This document shows positions 14,471 to 19,888 of a stretch of DNA of 19,888 nt, one piece after another. The position numbers were made by a program, and so were the translations under genes. The number at the start of each line of letters is the position of its first letter. Positions within the stretch are counted from its first letter, which is position 1. The notes under the pieces are model-generated. The model made no database searches and had not been told where the DNA came from. It worked only from the letters and a program-made list of their open reading frames with translations. Source of the DNA: CAZLCK01 sp964558235 (GTDB lineage: Bacteria > Actinomycetota > Coriobacteriia > Coriobacteriales > CADBOM01); NCBI GenBank assembly GCA_964558235.1, contig CAZLCK010000025.1, forward strand, positions 1 through 19,888, written 5' to 3'.

Positions 14471-15251
14471 GAGAGATCACTTCCTTCGCTAAATTGTCAT
14501 AAGCTCTGGCACCCTTGCTTTTTGGCATGTAATCGCAAATTGCTTGACCGTAACTTGGAGCTTCGGCCAATTTTACTGTTCTTGGGATAACTGTTTTAAA
14601 CACTTTGTTGCCAAAATAGTTTGTTACTTCGTCAACTACCTGTTTACAAAGAGAAGTTCTACCATCGTGCATAGTTAACAATATTCCAAATATCTCCAAA
14701 TTTGGATTTGTATGATTTTTGACAATTTTCATTGATTCAATAAGCTTTGAAACACCTTCTAATGCATAATATTCACACTGAATCGGGATTATCATTGAGT
14801 CTGCGGCTGTTAAAGCATTTATTGTCAAAAGCCCTAAAGATGGTGGACAGTCTATGATTACAAAATCATAATCATTTTTTATTGGTTCTATTGCTTGTTT
14901 AAGTCTTGCTTCTCTTGAAATAAGAGAAACTAATTCTACTTCAGCCCCTGCAAGATTAATTGTTGCAGGAATTAAATCAACATTGGTTGCATCTACTTCC
15001 TGCATAATATCTTTTATAGGCACATCACTTAATAACGCATCGTATATACAACCTTTTGCCCCAAACTTTGTGCCACCAATTCCGCTTGTTGAATTGCCTT
15101 GTGGATCAAGATCGACCAATAAGACCTTTTTCTTTTGTTTTCCTAAAGCAGCAGCTAAATTTACAGATGTTGTGGATTTACCCACTCCACCTTTTTGATT
15201 AATAATTGCAAAAACTATCGCTTGTTTTGGTTTCTTTGAACTTTCTGGCAT
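14460..15251 (-). CDS. parA: Chromosome partitioning ATPase ParA (Soj)
   Basis: 263 residues, deviant Walker-type ATPase. The P-loop is K20-GGVGK-S-T27, with the signature lysine at 20 and the nucleotide lysine at 25. The switch region is LLVDLDPQGN, and Walker B is VIIDCPPSLG. It has the short N-terminus of chromosomal Soj proteins and no DNA-binding N-terminal domain, so it is unlikely to repress its own operon as plasmid ParA does. It drives origin segregation by cycling on DNA with ParB. The start is ATG with a GGGG SD. A parS-like site lies 46 bases upstream, so ParB spreading could affect its expression. Confidence 0.97.
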   Translation of the reverse strand: MPESSKKPKQAIVFAIINQKGGVGKSTTSVNLAAALGKQKKKVLLVDLDPQGNSTSGIGGTKFGAKGCIYDALLSDVPIKDIMQEVDATNVDLIPATINLAGAEVELVSLISREARLKQAIEPIKNDYDFVIIDCPPSLGLLTINALTAADSMIIPIQCEYYALEGVSKLIESMKIVKNHTNPNLEIFGILLTMHDGRTSLCKQVVDEVTNYFGNKVFKTVIPRTVKLAEAPSYGQAICDYMPKSKGARAYDNLAKEVISRVK

Positions 15252-15296
15252 CCAATCCCCTTTATGTCGACACGTATTTATTACATTTAACTAATA

Positions 15297-15312
15297 CATT
15301 TCACGTGAAATG
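15297..15312. promoter_or_regulatory. parS: parS-like ParB-binding site 1
   Basis: CATTTCACGTGAAATG, a perfect 16-base palindrome, 46 bases upstream of the parA start. It matches the 12-base core TTTCACGTGAAA of classical parS; the next base pair outward is A/T where the classical site has G/C. Confidence 0.9.
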
Positions 15313-15411
15313 AGAGATATAAGAGCTAATTGCTGCGTTTAAACTACAATTCAAGATTTTGATGAATTATCTCTAGATTTTATATCATATTTGTACAATT
15401 GCAATGCTAAA

Positions 15412-15511
15412 NNNNNNNNNNNNNNNNNNNNNNNNNNNNNNNNNNNNNNNNNNNNNNNNNNNNNNNNNNNNNNNNNNNNNNNNNNNNNNNNNNNNNNNNN
15501 NNNNNNNNNNN
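15412..15511. other. Assembly gap (100 N)
   Basis: Exactly 100 undetermined bases, the usual placeholder for a scaffold join of unknown size. More parS sites or a small gene could be missing here. Confidence 1.
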
Positions 15512-15531
15512 TTTAATTTCAAATAGAATTT

Positions 15532-15547
15532 CATTTCACGTGAAATT
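15532..15547. promoter_or_regulatory. parS: parS-like ParB-binding site 2
   Basis: CATTTCACGTGAAATT: full 14-base palindrome core, 15 of 16 symmetric with the outer pair broken. It lies 20 bases after the assembly gap. Confidence 0.85.
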
Positions 15548-15770
15548 ATTTAATTTATCAACTACTTGATTGCTGTAAGATAGGTATCCAAATTGTTGGC
15601 ACTATTCAATGAATATCTTTAAACAATGGCTATTATTGCTTAATTGCTTAATTACAATTTAGAACATCTGTTGACACTCATTCATTAATCCCGCCTGGTG
15701 TGTTTATTTAAATCAATTTGTTAGTAAATCCATTCTAATGACAAGTCAAAATAAATTATCTTGATTAAGT

Positions 15771-15786
15771 GATTTCACGTGAAATG
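15771..15786. promoter_or_regulatory. parS: parS-like ParB-binding site 3
   Basis: GATTTCACGTGAAATG: the 14-base palindrome ATTTCACGTGAAAT is intact. Confidence 0.85.
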
Positions 15787-16062
15787 TTTATGCAAAAGAT
15801 AAGACTTTAATCAAGAGATTAGTCTTTATGTGTCTTAGAACAAGATTCTAGCTGTTACAATTTTTGATCAGCTATCTGTATATGAAACATATCTAATACT
15901 TTTATTAGTTACTTTACTTAATAAGAATATTCTTTAATGTACTAGGCTGAAATAGAGACTTTCTTGTTTAGTTTCTTATATTCTTTTAACACTCATCAAA
16001 TTGTCAAAGTTTAAAGTTGAAAATAGCCGATAACAAACAGTTTAATTTAAAAACTGCCTAAT

Positions 16063-16078
16063 AATTTCACGTGAAATG
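16063..16078. promoter_or_regulatory. parS: parS-like ParB-binding site 4
   Basis: AATTTCACGTGAAATG: the 14-base palindrome is intact. It lies 57 bases from the rsmG stop. Confidence 0.85.
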
Positions 16079-16106
16079 AAACGGCTTATTAAAATTAATT
16101 ATCTAA

Positions 16107-16122
16107 GTTTTCACGTGAAAAG
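16107..16122. promoter_or_regulatory. parS: parS-like ParB-binding site 5
   Basis: GTTTTCACGTGAAAAG: the TTTCACGTGAAA core is kept, with T/A flanks in place of A/T. Its centre is 44 bases from site 4. Confidence 0.8.
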
Positions 16123-16134
16123 ATTAATTGTCTT

Positions 16135-16869
16135 TTAGGCCAAAGGTCGCTTCTGTGCTAATCCATTTCGGCGGGGGAGATCTATCTGACTATTTCCTAC
16201 CTTTTTAAATATATACACATTTCTAAACGTTTTATCGTCGCTTAATAAGCCTGAAATTTTAGAAATTAATTCAAAACCAACAATATCAGCAACTTTTAAA
16301 CCAGAAGTAAATTCACTTTCATCAACAGAGCCTTTATATGCAATAAAGAGTCCATTATGTTGAACCAATGGGCTGGAGAGCTCCAAGATTGAAGGCAAAG
16401 ATGATAATGCCCTAGCTGTAACAATATGAAACGAAGATAATTCATCAGAATTAACCAATTCGGCAACCTCTTCGATTCTTTTGGAAATTGTTTTTATCTG
16501 ATCATGAAGGTCAATTTCTTTCAAAATAGAATTAATAGCATTAATTTTCTTAGAGACAGAATCGACCAAAGTAGCATGTAGAGAAAGAGCTATCGACAAG
16601 GCAACGCCTGGAAAACCGCATCCACTTCCAATGTCAGCTAATCTAATATCAGAAAATACATACTTTTTAGCAATATAATCTTTTAGAAAGATATAAGGTA
16701 CTAGTGAATCTTCTATATGAAGAAGTTCTGCAATATTAATATCAGTAATATTTGTGAGATTAATACATCGATTCTTTTCCAGCATCAACTGTAAATATCT
16801 ATATATATCTTTATATTCTTCAGACTCTTTAGAAATCCCTAGTCCAGAGTATTTAAAAACATTAATCAT
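16135..16869 (-). CDS. rsmG: 16S rRNA (guanine-527-N7)-methyltransferase
   Basis: 244 residues (GidB), a Rossmann AdoMet enzyme that makes m7G527 in 16S rRNA; loss gives low-level streptomycin resistance in several bacteria. The AdoMet loop is DIGSGCGFPG at 79-88. The VTARALSSLPSILEL block, with its family-typical TARA sequence, lies near 150. The N-terminal NLTNITD segment also fits. The start ATG at 16869 has only a poor SD (GGTAAAG), but a TATAAT lies 9 bases upstream, so the mRNA may be nearly leaderless. It is separated from khpB by about 500 bases and two terminator-like structures, so it is probably transcribed on its own, unlike the fused operon found in many relatives. Confidence 0.95.
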   Translation of the reverse strand: MINVFKYSGLGISKESEEYKDIYRYLQLMLEKNRCINLTNITDINIAELLHIEDSLVPYIFLKDYIAKKYVFSDIRLADIGSGCGFPGVALSIALSLHATLVDSVSKKINAINSILKEIDLHDQIKTISKRIEEVAELVNSDELSSFHIVTARALSSLPSILELSSPLVQHNGLFIAYKGSVDESEFTSGLKVADIVGFELISKISGLLSDDKTFRNVYIFKKVGNSQIDLPRRNGLAQKRPLA

Positions 16870-16878
16870 TTCTTTACC

Positions 16879-16884
16879 ATTATA
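16879..16884 (-). promoter_or_regulatory. -10 element (TATAAT) immediately upstream of rsmG
   Basis: Perfect TATAAT on the minus strand with 9 bases to the ATG. The best spaced -35 is poor. If used, the transcript would start within 0-3 bases of the start codon. Confidence 0.45.
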
Positions 16885-16934
16885 AAAATTATCAATTCAG
16901 CAAAAGAGATATAACAAAAAATTAAGATAATGCT

Positions 16935-16964
16935 AAAACTACCGAAGATTTGTTCGATAGTTTT
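16935..16964 (-). terminator. Hairpin with flanking A and T tracts upstream of rsmG
   Basis: On the minus strand AAAACTATCGAA pairs over 12 positions (one G-U) with TTCGGTAGTTTT around a 6-base loop, followed by AGC and then more T-rich sequence. The minus reading pairs better than the plus, which points to termination of a minus-strand transcript coming from 17000-17230. Confidence 0.5.
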
Positions 16965-17230
16965 CATCCGCCAATCTTTGGGTAAATCTTATTTAATTTA
17001 TATTATTAAATCGTTGCCAAAAATTAATGAAACATTACTTTTTGGCAGAAATTTACTGGTTTGGTTTTCAGACTATTTTATAAAAGCTTTCAAACAATCA
17101 AAAGAAAATTAATTTATAGCCTGCCCTTGGCCAGTTTAGAAAAATTATCAAAGGGTTCAAAACAAAATAACGCTCTCAGATTCATTTTAAAGGCACTTGG
17201 CCATACTTTAAGGCGGAAAGATCATCAGAG
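16965..17230. other. Intergenic region between the khpB terminator and rsmG
   Basis: No convincing gene. It holds a strong hairpin at 17015-17047, two TTGGCCA motifs (near 17128 and 17199), and a 23-codon minus-strand frame starting MNLRALFCFE that ends at TAA near 17115. Because it is bracketed by two minus-strand terminator-like hairpins, a small transcript here is possible. Confidence 0.4.
17015..17047. repeat. Long near-perfect inverted repeat
   Basis: TGCCAAAAA (17015-17023) and TTTTTGGCA (17039-17047) pair perfectly. After one mismatch, TAATG pairs with CATTA around an AAA loop, so 14 of 15 positions are paired. It is symmetric, so it gives a hairpin on either strand. The minus-strand copy could end a transcript, but no T run follows the stem. 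Confidence 0.75.
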
Positions 17231-17266
17231 AAAAAACAAGCCCTCTAAAGGCATTTGAGAGGGCTT
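17231..17266 (-). terminator. Rho-independent terminator of the rpmH-khpB operon
   Basis: On the minus strand AAGCCCTCT pairs perfectly with AGAGGGCTT (9 pairs, 11-base loop), followed by G and six T. It lies about 100 bases after the khpB stop. Confidence 0.9.
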
Positions 17267-17365
17267 AAAACATTTTGGCAAATATATTTTTGGCTATATC
17301 TTTAGTATAAACTTTGGGATAGCTGCATCTCCTTATTAAAAAGAAACTTAGCTACAAGACACAAT

Positions 17366-18052
17366 CTACAAAGGCTTAATAATCACTGATCTTTCTGGGT
17401 CAACACCTTCTGAGAAAGTCTCAACACGATTATCATCCTTTAACGTAATATGAATGATTCTACGCTCATAGGGAGACATTGGGCGAAGGCATATATCATG
17501 TTTTTGTTTTACAGCTTTATCAGCAAGACTTCTAGCCATAGCCTTTATTTTCTCTTTTCTCCTGTTCTTATATCCTTCAACATCAATGGTCACAGGAATT
17601 CTAAATCCAAGTTTTTTATTAGTGATAGAGGTAACTAAAAATTGCAAAGAATCTAGGATTTTGCCATGTCTTCCGATGAGAAATGCTAGATCTGAGCCAA
17701 CAATATCGAGGATAATCTCTCCGTCTTCACCCTCATACTCATCGATTTCAGAATCTTCAACACCAAAATATTGGAGGACATCTCTAATCGTCTCTGTAGT
17801 AACATCAGCGATATAATCAAACTCTTCTTCGCTTAAAGTACTTGGATCCTTACGCTCCATAGTAGTTCCAGAAGAGTTCTTTAATACACCATAGACAATA
17901 ATTTCAGCGGCATATTCATCTTCTGAAAATTCTCTTTCTTCTTCGTCTATAACAACCTCATAATCAAGATCGTCAACACTACAAGAAAGCTCCTTAGCAG
18001 CTTCTAAAGCAGCATTCATTATTGAATCTCCAACATAATGCTTAGCATCCAT
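17366..18052 (-). CDS. khpB: Jag/KhpB RNA-binding protein (Jag_N, KH, R3H)
   Basis: 228 residues. The N-terminal Jag_N domain covers about 8-60 (SIMNAALEAAKELSCSVDDLDYEVV). A KH domain follows with DIVGSDLAFLIGRHGKILDSLQFL (GxxG loop GRHG), and then the R3H domain with R197...H201 in SPYERRIIH. In streptococci this protein (EloR/Jag) partners KhpA and acts in cell elongation and RNA binding. The start is ATG with GGAGG 6 bases upstream. It follows yidC by 60 bases, the standard rpmH-rnpA-yidD-yidC-jag order, and is the last gene before the operon terminator. Confidence 0.95.
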   Translation of the reverse strand: MDAKHYVGDSIMNAALEAAKELSCSVDDLDYEVVIDEEEREFSEDEYAAEIIVYGVLKNSSGTTMERKDPSTLSEEEFDYIADVTTETIRDVLQYFGVEDSEIDEYEGEDGEIILDIVGSDLAFLIGRHGKILDSLQFLVTSITNKKLGFRIPVTIDVEGYKNRRKEKIKAMARSLADKAVKQKHDICLRPMSPYERRIIHITLKDDNRVETFSEGVDPERSVIIKPL

Positions 18053-18112
18053 AATGATCCTCCAACGATATATATTACAAATCCGGCATATTTCAGCCGG
18101 ATTACATTATTT

Positions 18113-18877
18113 TTAGTGCTTCTTTTTCTTTTTAGTTGGACGCGCTTTTTGTACTTTTCGTTCTACATCAACTTTAACGGCCTTCACTTCAAGCGCCTCT
18201 TCTATTGCATCTTGTTTTTTATAGTATCCCTTTGCAATTAACTGAGTAGCAACACCAATAATAGAAGAGACATCCCAATAAAGCATAACACCAGCGGGGG
18301 AGACACATCCAACATAGGCCATAAAAGCAGCCATAACAACCATGATGATTATAGTTTGCTTTTCAGTATTTTTTTGGATAAGCAATGGAACAATCATAGA
18401 AGATGCAAAAATTGCTACTAAAACAAAGTAGATTATAGAAAACTGTAATCCTTGAGTTTGAAATGCTTGAATCGGTGTTAATGAAAGATCTGGAACTATT
18501 CCATAGAAAGAAATTACTGTTCCAGATTCAACTCTATCTGTAAGAGATCGTAAGACCTGGAACAAAATAATAAAGATTGGCATCTGCAATAAAACTGGCA
18601 AACAACCAGAAAGTGGATTAAAATGCGCCTCTCTATAAACAGCCTGCATTTCTAGTGCTAATCGCTGTTGATCACCAGCATAACGCTCTTGCAACTCTTT
18701 TATACGAGGTTGCAATTTATTCATCATATGGGTTGATTTAAATTGTTTAAGCGTTATAGGGAATATAATTACTCTAAATATTAATGTAATAATGATTATA
18801 GCGAGTCCCCAGTCGCCAACTAATGATTCAAACCAAGCGATTACTGAAAATAGCCAATTAAGAATAGCTTCCCACAC
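18113..18877 (-). CDS. yidC: Membrane protein insertase YidC
   Basis: 254 residues, the short Gram-positive YidC/OxaA form without the large periplasmic domain and with no lipobox. About five membrane helices are seen. The conserved groove arginine is Arg35 in ITLIFRVIIFPIT. The cytoplasmic helical hairpin with QPRIKELQERYAGDQQRL follows, then NPLSGCLPVLLQMPIFIILF. The C-terminus is strongly basic (PTKKKKKH), as expected for ribosome contact. It inserts small membrane proteins together with or without SecYEG. The start is GTG at 18877 with GGAGG 7 bases upstream; the nearby ATG at 18891 is in another frame. Confidence 0.96.
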   Translation of the reverse strand: MWEAILNWLFSVIAWFESLVGDWGLAIIIITLIFRVIIFPITLKQFKSTHMMNKLQPRIKELQERYAGDQQRLALEMQAVYREAHFNPLSGCLPVLLQMPIFIILFQVLRSLTDRVESGTVISFYGIVPDLSLTPIQAFQTQGLQFSIIYFVLVAIFASSMIVPLLIQKNTEKQTIIIMVVMAAFMAYVGCVSPAGVMLYWDVSSIIGVATQLIAKGYYKKQDAIEEALEVKAVKVDVERKVQKARPTKKKKKH

Positions 18878-18932
18878 GGGAATACCTCCATGAGATTTAC
18901 CTACGAACTAGATAATTAAAACACAAAAACAT

Positions 18933-19193
18933 CTATGGCACCGGATCATATCCGCCTTCATGCCTTGGATGACATCTACAAATTCTTTTTATTGCAAGAT
19001 ATAAGCCTTTAAAAACCCCATATCGCTGAAGGGCAATTATCGCATATTCAGAACAGGTTGGTATATATCTACAATTAGGTGGCATAATGGGCGATATCCA
19101 TTTTCGATAAAAGGTTATTAGCGTAATAAAAATATTTCGCGGTATATTTTTTAAGATCGCTAATAGCTTTTTAGTCCTACTGCACTTTTGCAT
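18933..19193 (-). CDS. yidD: Membrane protein insertion efficiency factor YidD
   Basis: 86 residues. It has the full YidD core: FYRKWISPIMPPNCRYIPTCSEYA with its paired cysteines, and AIKRICRCHPRHEGGYDPVP at the end. YidD is a small amphipathic protein at the inner face of the membrane that assists YidC. The start is ATG at 19193 with a weak SD, 23 bases after rnpA, so coupling to rnpA is likely. The N-terminus is about 15 residues longer than in many homologues and basic (TKKLLAILKNIPRN). Confidence 0.95.
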   Translation of the reverse strand: MQKCSRTKKLLAILKNIPRNIFITLITFYRKWISPIMPPNCRYIPTCSEYAIIALQRYGVFKGLYLAIKRICRCHPRHEGGYDPVP

Positions 19194-19216
19194 TTGCTTT
19201 AATCTTTTTCAGACTT

Positions 19217-19555
19217 TTAAATATCTTTTATAGCTGCAGACAAACAATCTCTGCAGCTTTTTAGAACAAGTGAATATTCTGTCGATAACAAATTAGATGT
19301 TGCAACAAAAATAACATCTTTTCCATACCAAGGGGCACCAAGTTCAAAAGCTATGCTACGCAATATTCTTTTTGCTCTATTTCTTTTTGGCGCACAACCT
19401 ATTTTTTTGCCAGCAATAAAAGCAACGCGACCAGTACTTTGGTCGCGCGTAACATCTGACTCTTTTATCAGGATAAGCATCCCTTTTGCTTTAAATCTTT
19501 GCCCTTCTTTGAAAATTTCGCTAATTTCAGTAGAGCTTTTTATGGTGCCTTTCAT
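19217..19555 (-). CDS. rnpA: Ribonuclease P protein component
   Basis: 112 residues, the basic protein that helps RNase P RNA bind pre-tRNA 5' leaders. The RNR motif reads KRNRAKR at residues 57-63, preceded by AGKKIGCAP (usually SKKVGNAV), and the end KSCRDCLSAA fits the family. The start is ATG at 19555 with almost no SD, 22 bases after the rpmH stop; re-initiation after rpmH is plausible, and in many bacteria rnpA is kept low relative to rpmH. Confidence 0.94.
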   Translation of the reverse strand: MKGTIKSSTEISEIFKEGQRFKAKGMLILIKESDVTRDQSTGRVAFIAGKKIGCAPKRNRAKRILRSIAFELGAPWYGKDVIFVATSNLLSTEYSLVLKSCRDCLSAAIKDI

Positions 19556-19577
19556 CTATATTAAGACATCTAGATAA

Positions 19578-19712
19578 CTAAACACAAAGGCGCTTACGTC
19601 CTTTTCTGCGGCGAGAAGCTAAGACCGCTCTGCCGGCTGATGTGGACATACGAGCTCTAAAACCATGTTTTTTAGCTCTTCTTCTTTTATTTGGTTGATA
19701 TGTTCTCTTCAT
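19578..19712 (-). CDS. rpmH: 50S ribosomal protein L34
   Basis: 44 residues, too short for many ORF filters. It begins MKRTYQPNKRRRAKKHGFRA and continues through RMSTSAGRAVLASRRRKGRKRL, the full L34 signature; it ends in Cys-Val. The start is ATG at 19712 with AGGAGG 7 bases upstream. It is the first gene of the rpmH-rnpA-yidD-yidC-khpB operon and lies where dnaA is normally found divergently, just past the right edge. Confidence 0.98.
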   Translation of the reverse strand: MKRTYQPNKRRRAKKHGFRARMSTSAGRAVLASRRRKGRKRLCV

Positions 19713-19760
19713 TTTATTTCCTCCTGAAAGCCTAGCTCAGGTAAATAGGCGCGAAATTGA

Positions 19761-19790
19761 AGTATAGTTTTTCAAAATAAAGAATGTCAA
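19761..19790 (-). promoter_or_regulatory. rpmH operon promoter
   Basis: On the minus strand TTGACA (19790-19785) is a perfect -35 and TATACT (19766-19761) a 5-of-6 -10, with an 18-base spacer. Transcription should start near 19754, giving a leader of about 42 bases that includes CCTGA/TCAGG, a small hairpin whose 3' arm touches the SD. Confidence 0.8.
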
Positions 19791-19888
19791 TATGGTTAAA
19801 AATTTACCCGATAAACGGAGGTTTTACGTTGATTGCCAAACTTAGTTGAAACTTTCTATACTCACACACCCCCGCAGAAGGCTAGACT
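19791..19888. other. Right edge, upstream of rpmH
   Basis: No gene. Probably the start of the rpmH-dnaA intergenic region. No clear DnaA box or plus-strand promoter is visible in these bases. Confidence 0.5.

Larger units (their letters stand above)
15252..16134. other. AT-rich non-coding region between parA and rsmG with parS sites and an assembly gap
   Basis: About 880 bases with no credible gene on either strand. It contains four of the spaced parS-like palindromes plus a fifth near rsmG, a bulged hairpin at 15801-15826, a TTGCTTAA doublet, and 100 N at 15412-15511. I found no DnaA box (TTATCCACA or close), so there is no direct sign that this is oriC itself. Confidence 0.75.

Noticed and set aside
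15252..16134. oriC with DnaA boxes
   Set aside because: The region is AT-rich and near the expected origin, but I found no TTATCCACA-like boxes; the origin is more likely beyond the right edge near dnaA.
16930..17258. Plus-strand frames of 60 and 65 codons upstream of rsmG
   Set aside because: They have no SD, run across hairpins, and their AT-rich composition gives Lys/Ile/Leu-rich chance proteins.
1..19888. CRISPR arrays, insertion sequences, prophage or tRNA genes
   Set aside because: No regularly spaced repeats, transposase-like frames, phage genes or cloverleaf patterns were seen.

Overview
The window looks like a stretch near the replication origin of a fairly AT-rich member of the Coriobacteriia (Actinomycetota), most likely Atopobiaceae. 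The reasons are the gene order rpmH-rnpA-yidD-yidC-khpB-rsmG-parA-parB, the two-subunit GlyQ/GlyS synthetase next to an rpsP-khpA-rimM-trmD block, and an NRAMP-related magnesium transporter of the type known from Eggerthella. This assignment rests on gene content and recalled family knowledge, not on a database search. A run of exactly 100 N at 15412-15511 marks a scaffold gap of unknown true length.

Left part (1-6653, all minus strand): one translation-related block read right to left: rpsP (S16), khpA, rimM, trmD, lepB, glyQ, glyS and a LOG-family (TIGR00730-like) gene that runs off the left edge. Spacings are short, with ATGA overlaps. Three neighbours, S16, RimM and TrmD, carry low-complexity Ala/Asp/Glu/Ser additions. 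The TrmD one is an internal insertion of about 60 residues.

Middle (7049-13583): rpsT reads rightward from a divergent intergenic region. It is followed by a magnesium module: a long structured leader (about 7480-7695), a PRC/MgtE_N/CBS/membrane protein that looks like MgtE with its pore motifs lost, and an NRAMP protein with the NRMT substitutions (DAGG instead of DPGN in TM1, A-P-W instead of M-P-H in TM6). The leader holds a segment that can form 14 continuous pairs with the Shine-Dalgarno region of the mgtE-like gene. I think this leader plus pore-degenerate sensor plus NRMT is the most interesting system in the window. ddl (minus) and rlmN (plus) follow.

Right part (13308-19888, all minus strand): chromosome segregation and the classic origin-proximal cluster. 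rpmH, rnpA, yidD, yidC and khpB form an operon with a consensus promoter (TTGACA-18-TATACT) and a strong terminator just after khpB. rsmG is separate, with a -10 element almost touching its ATG. Between rsmG and parA lies an AT-rich non-coding region with five parS-like palindromes and the assembly gap. parA, parB and a small membrane protein are translationally coupled. dnaA would be expected just beyond the right edge.

KhpA and KhpB, which form an RNA-binding pair in streptococci, are encoded in two different operons inside this one window.
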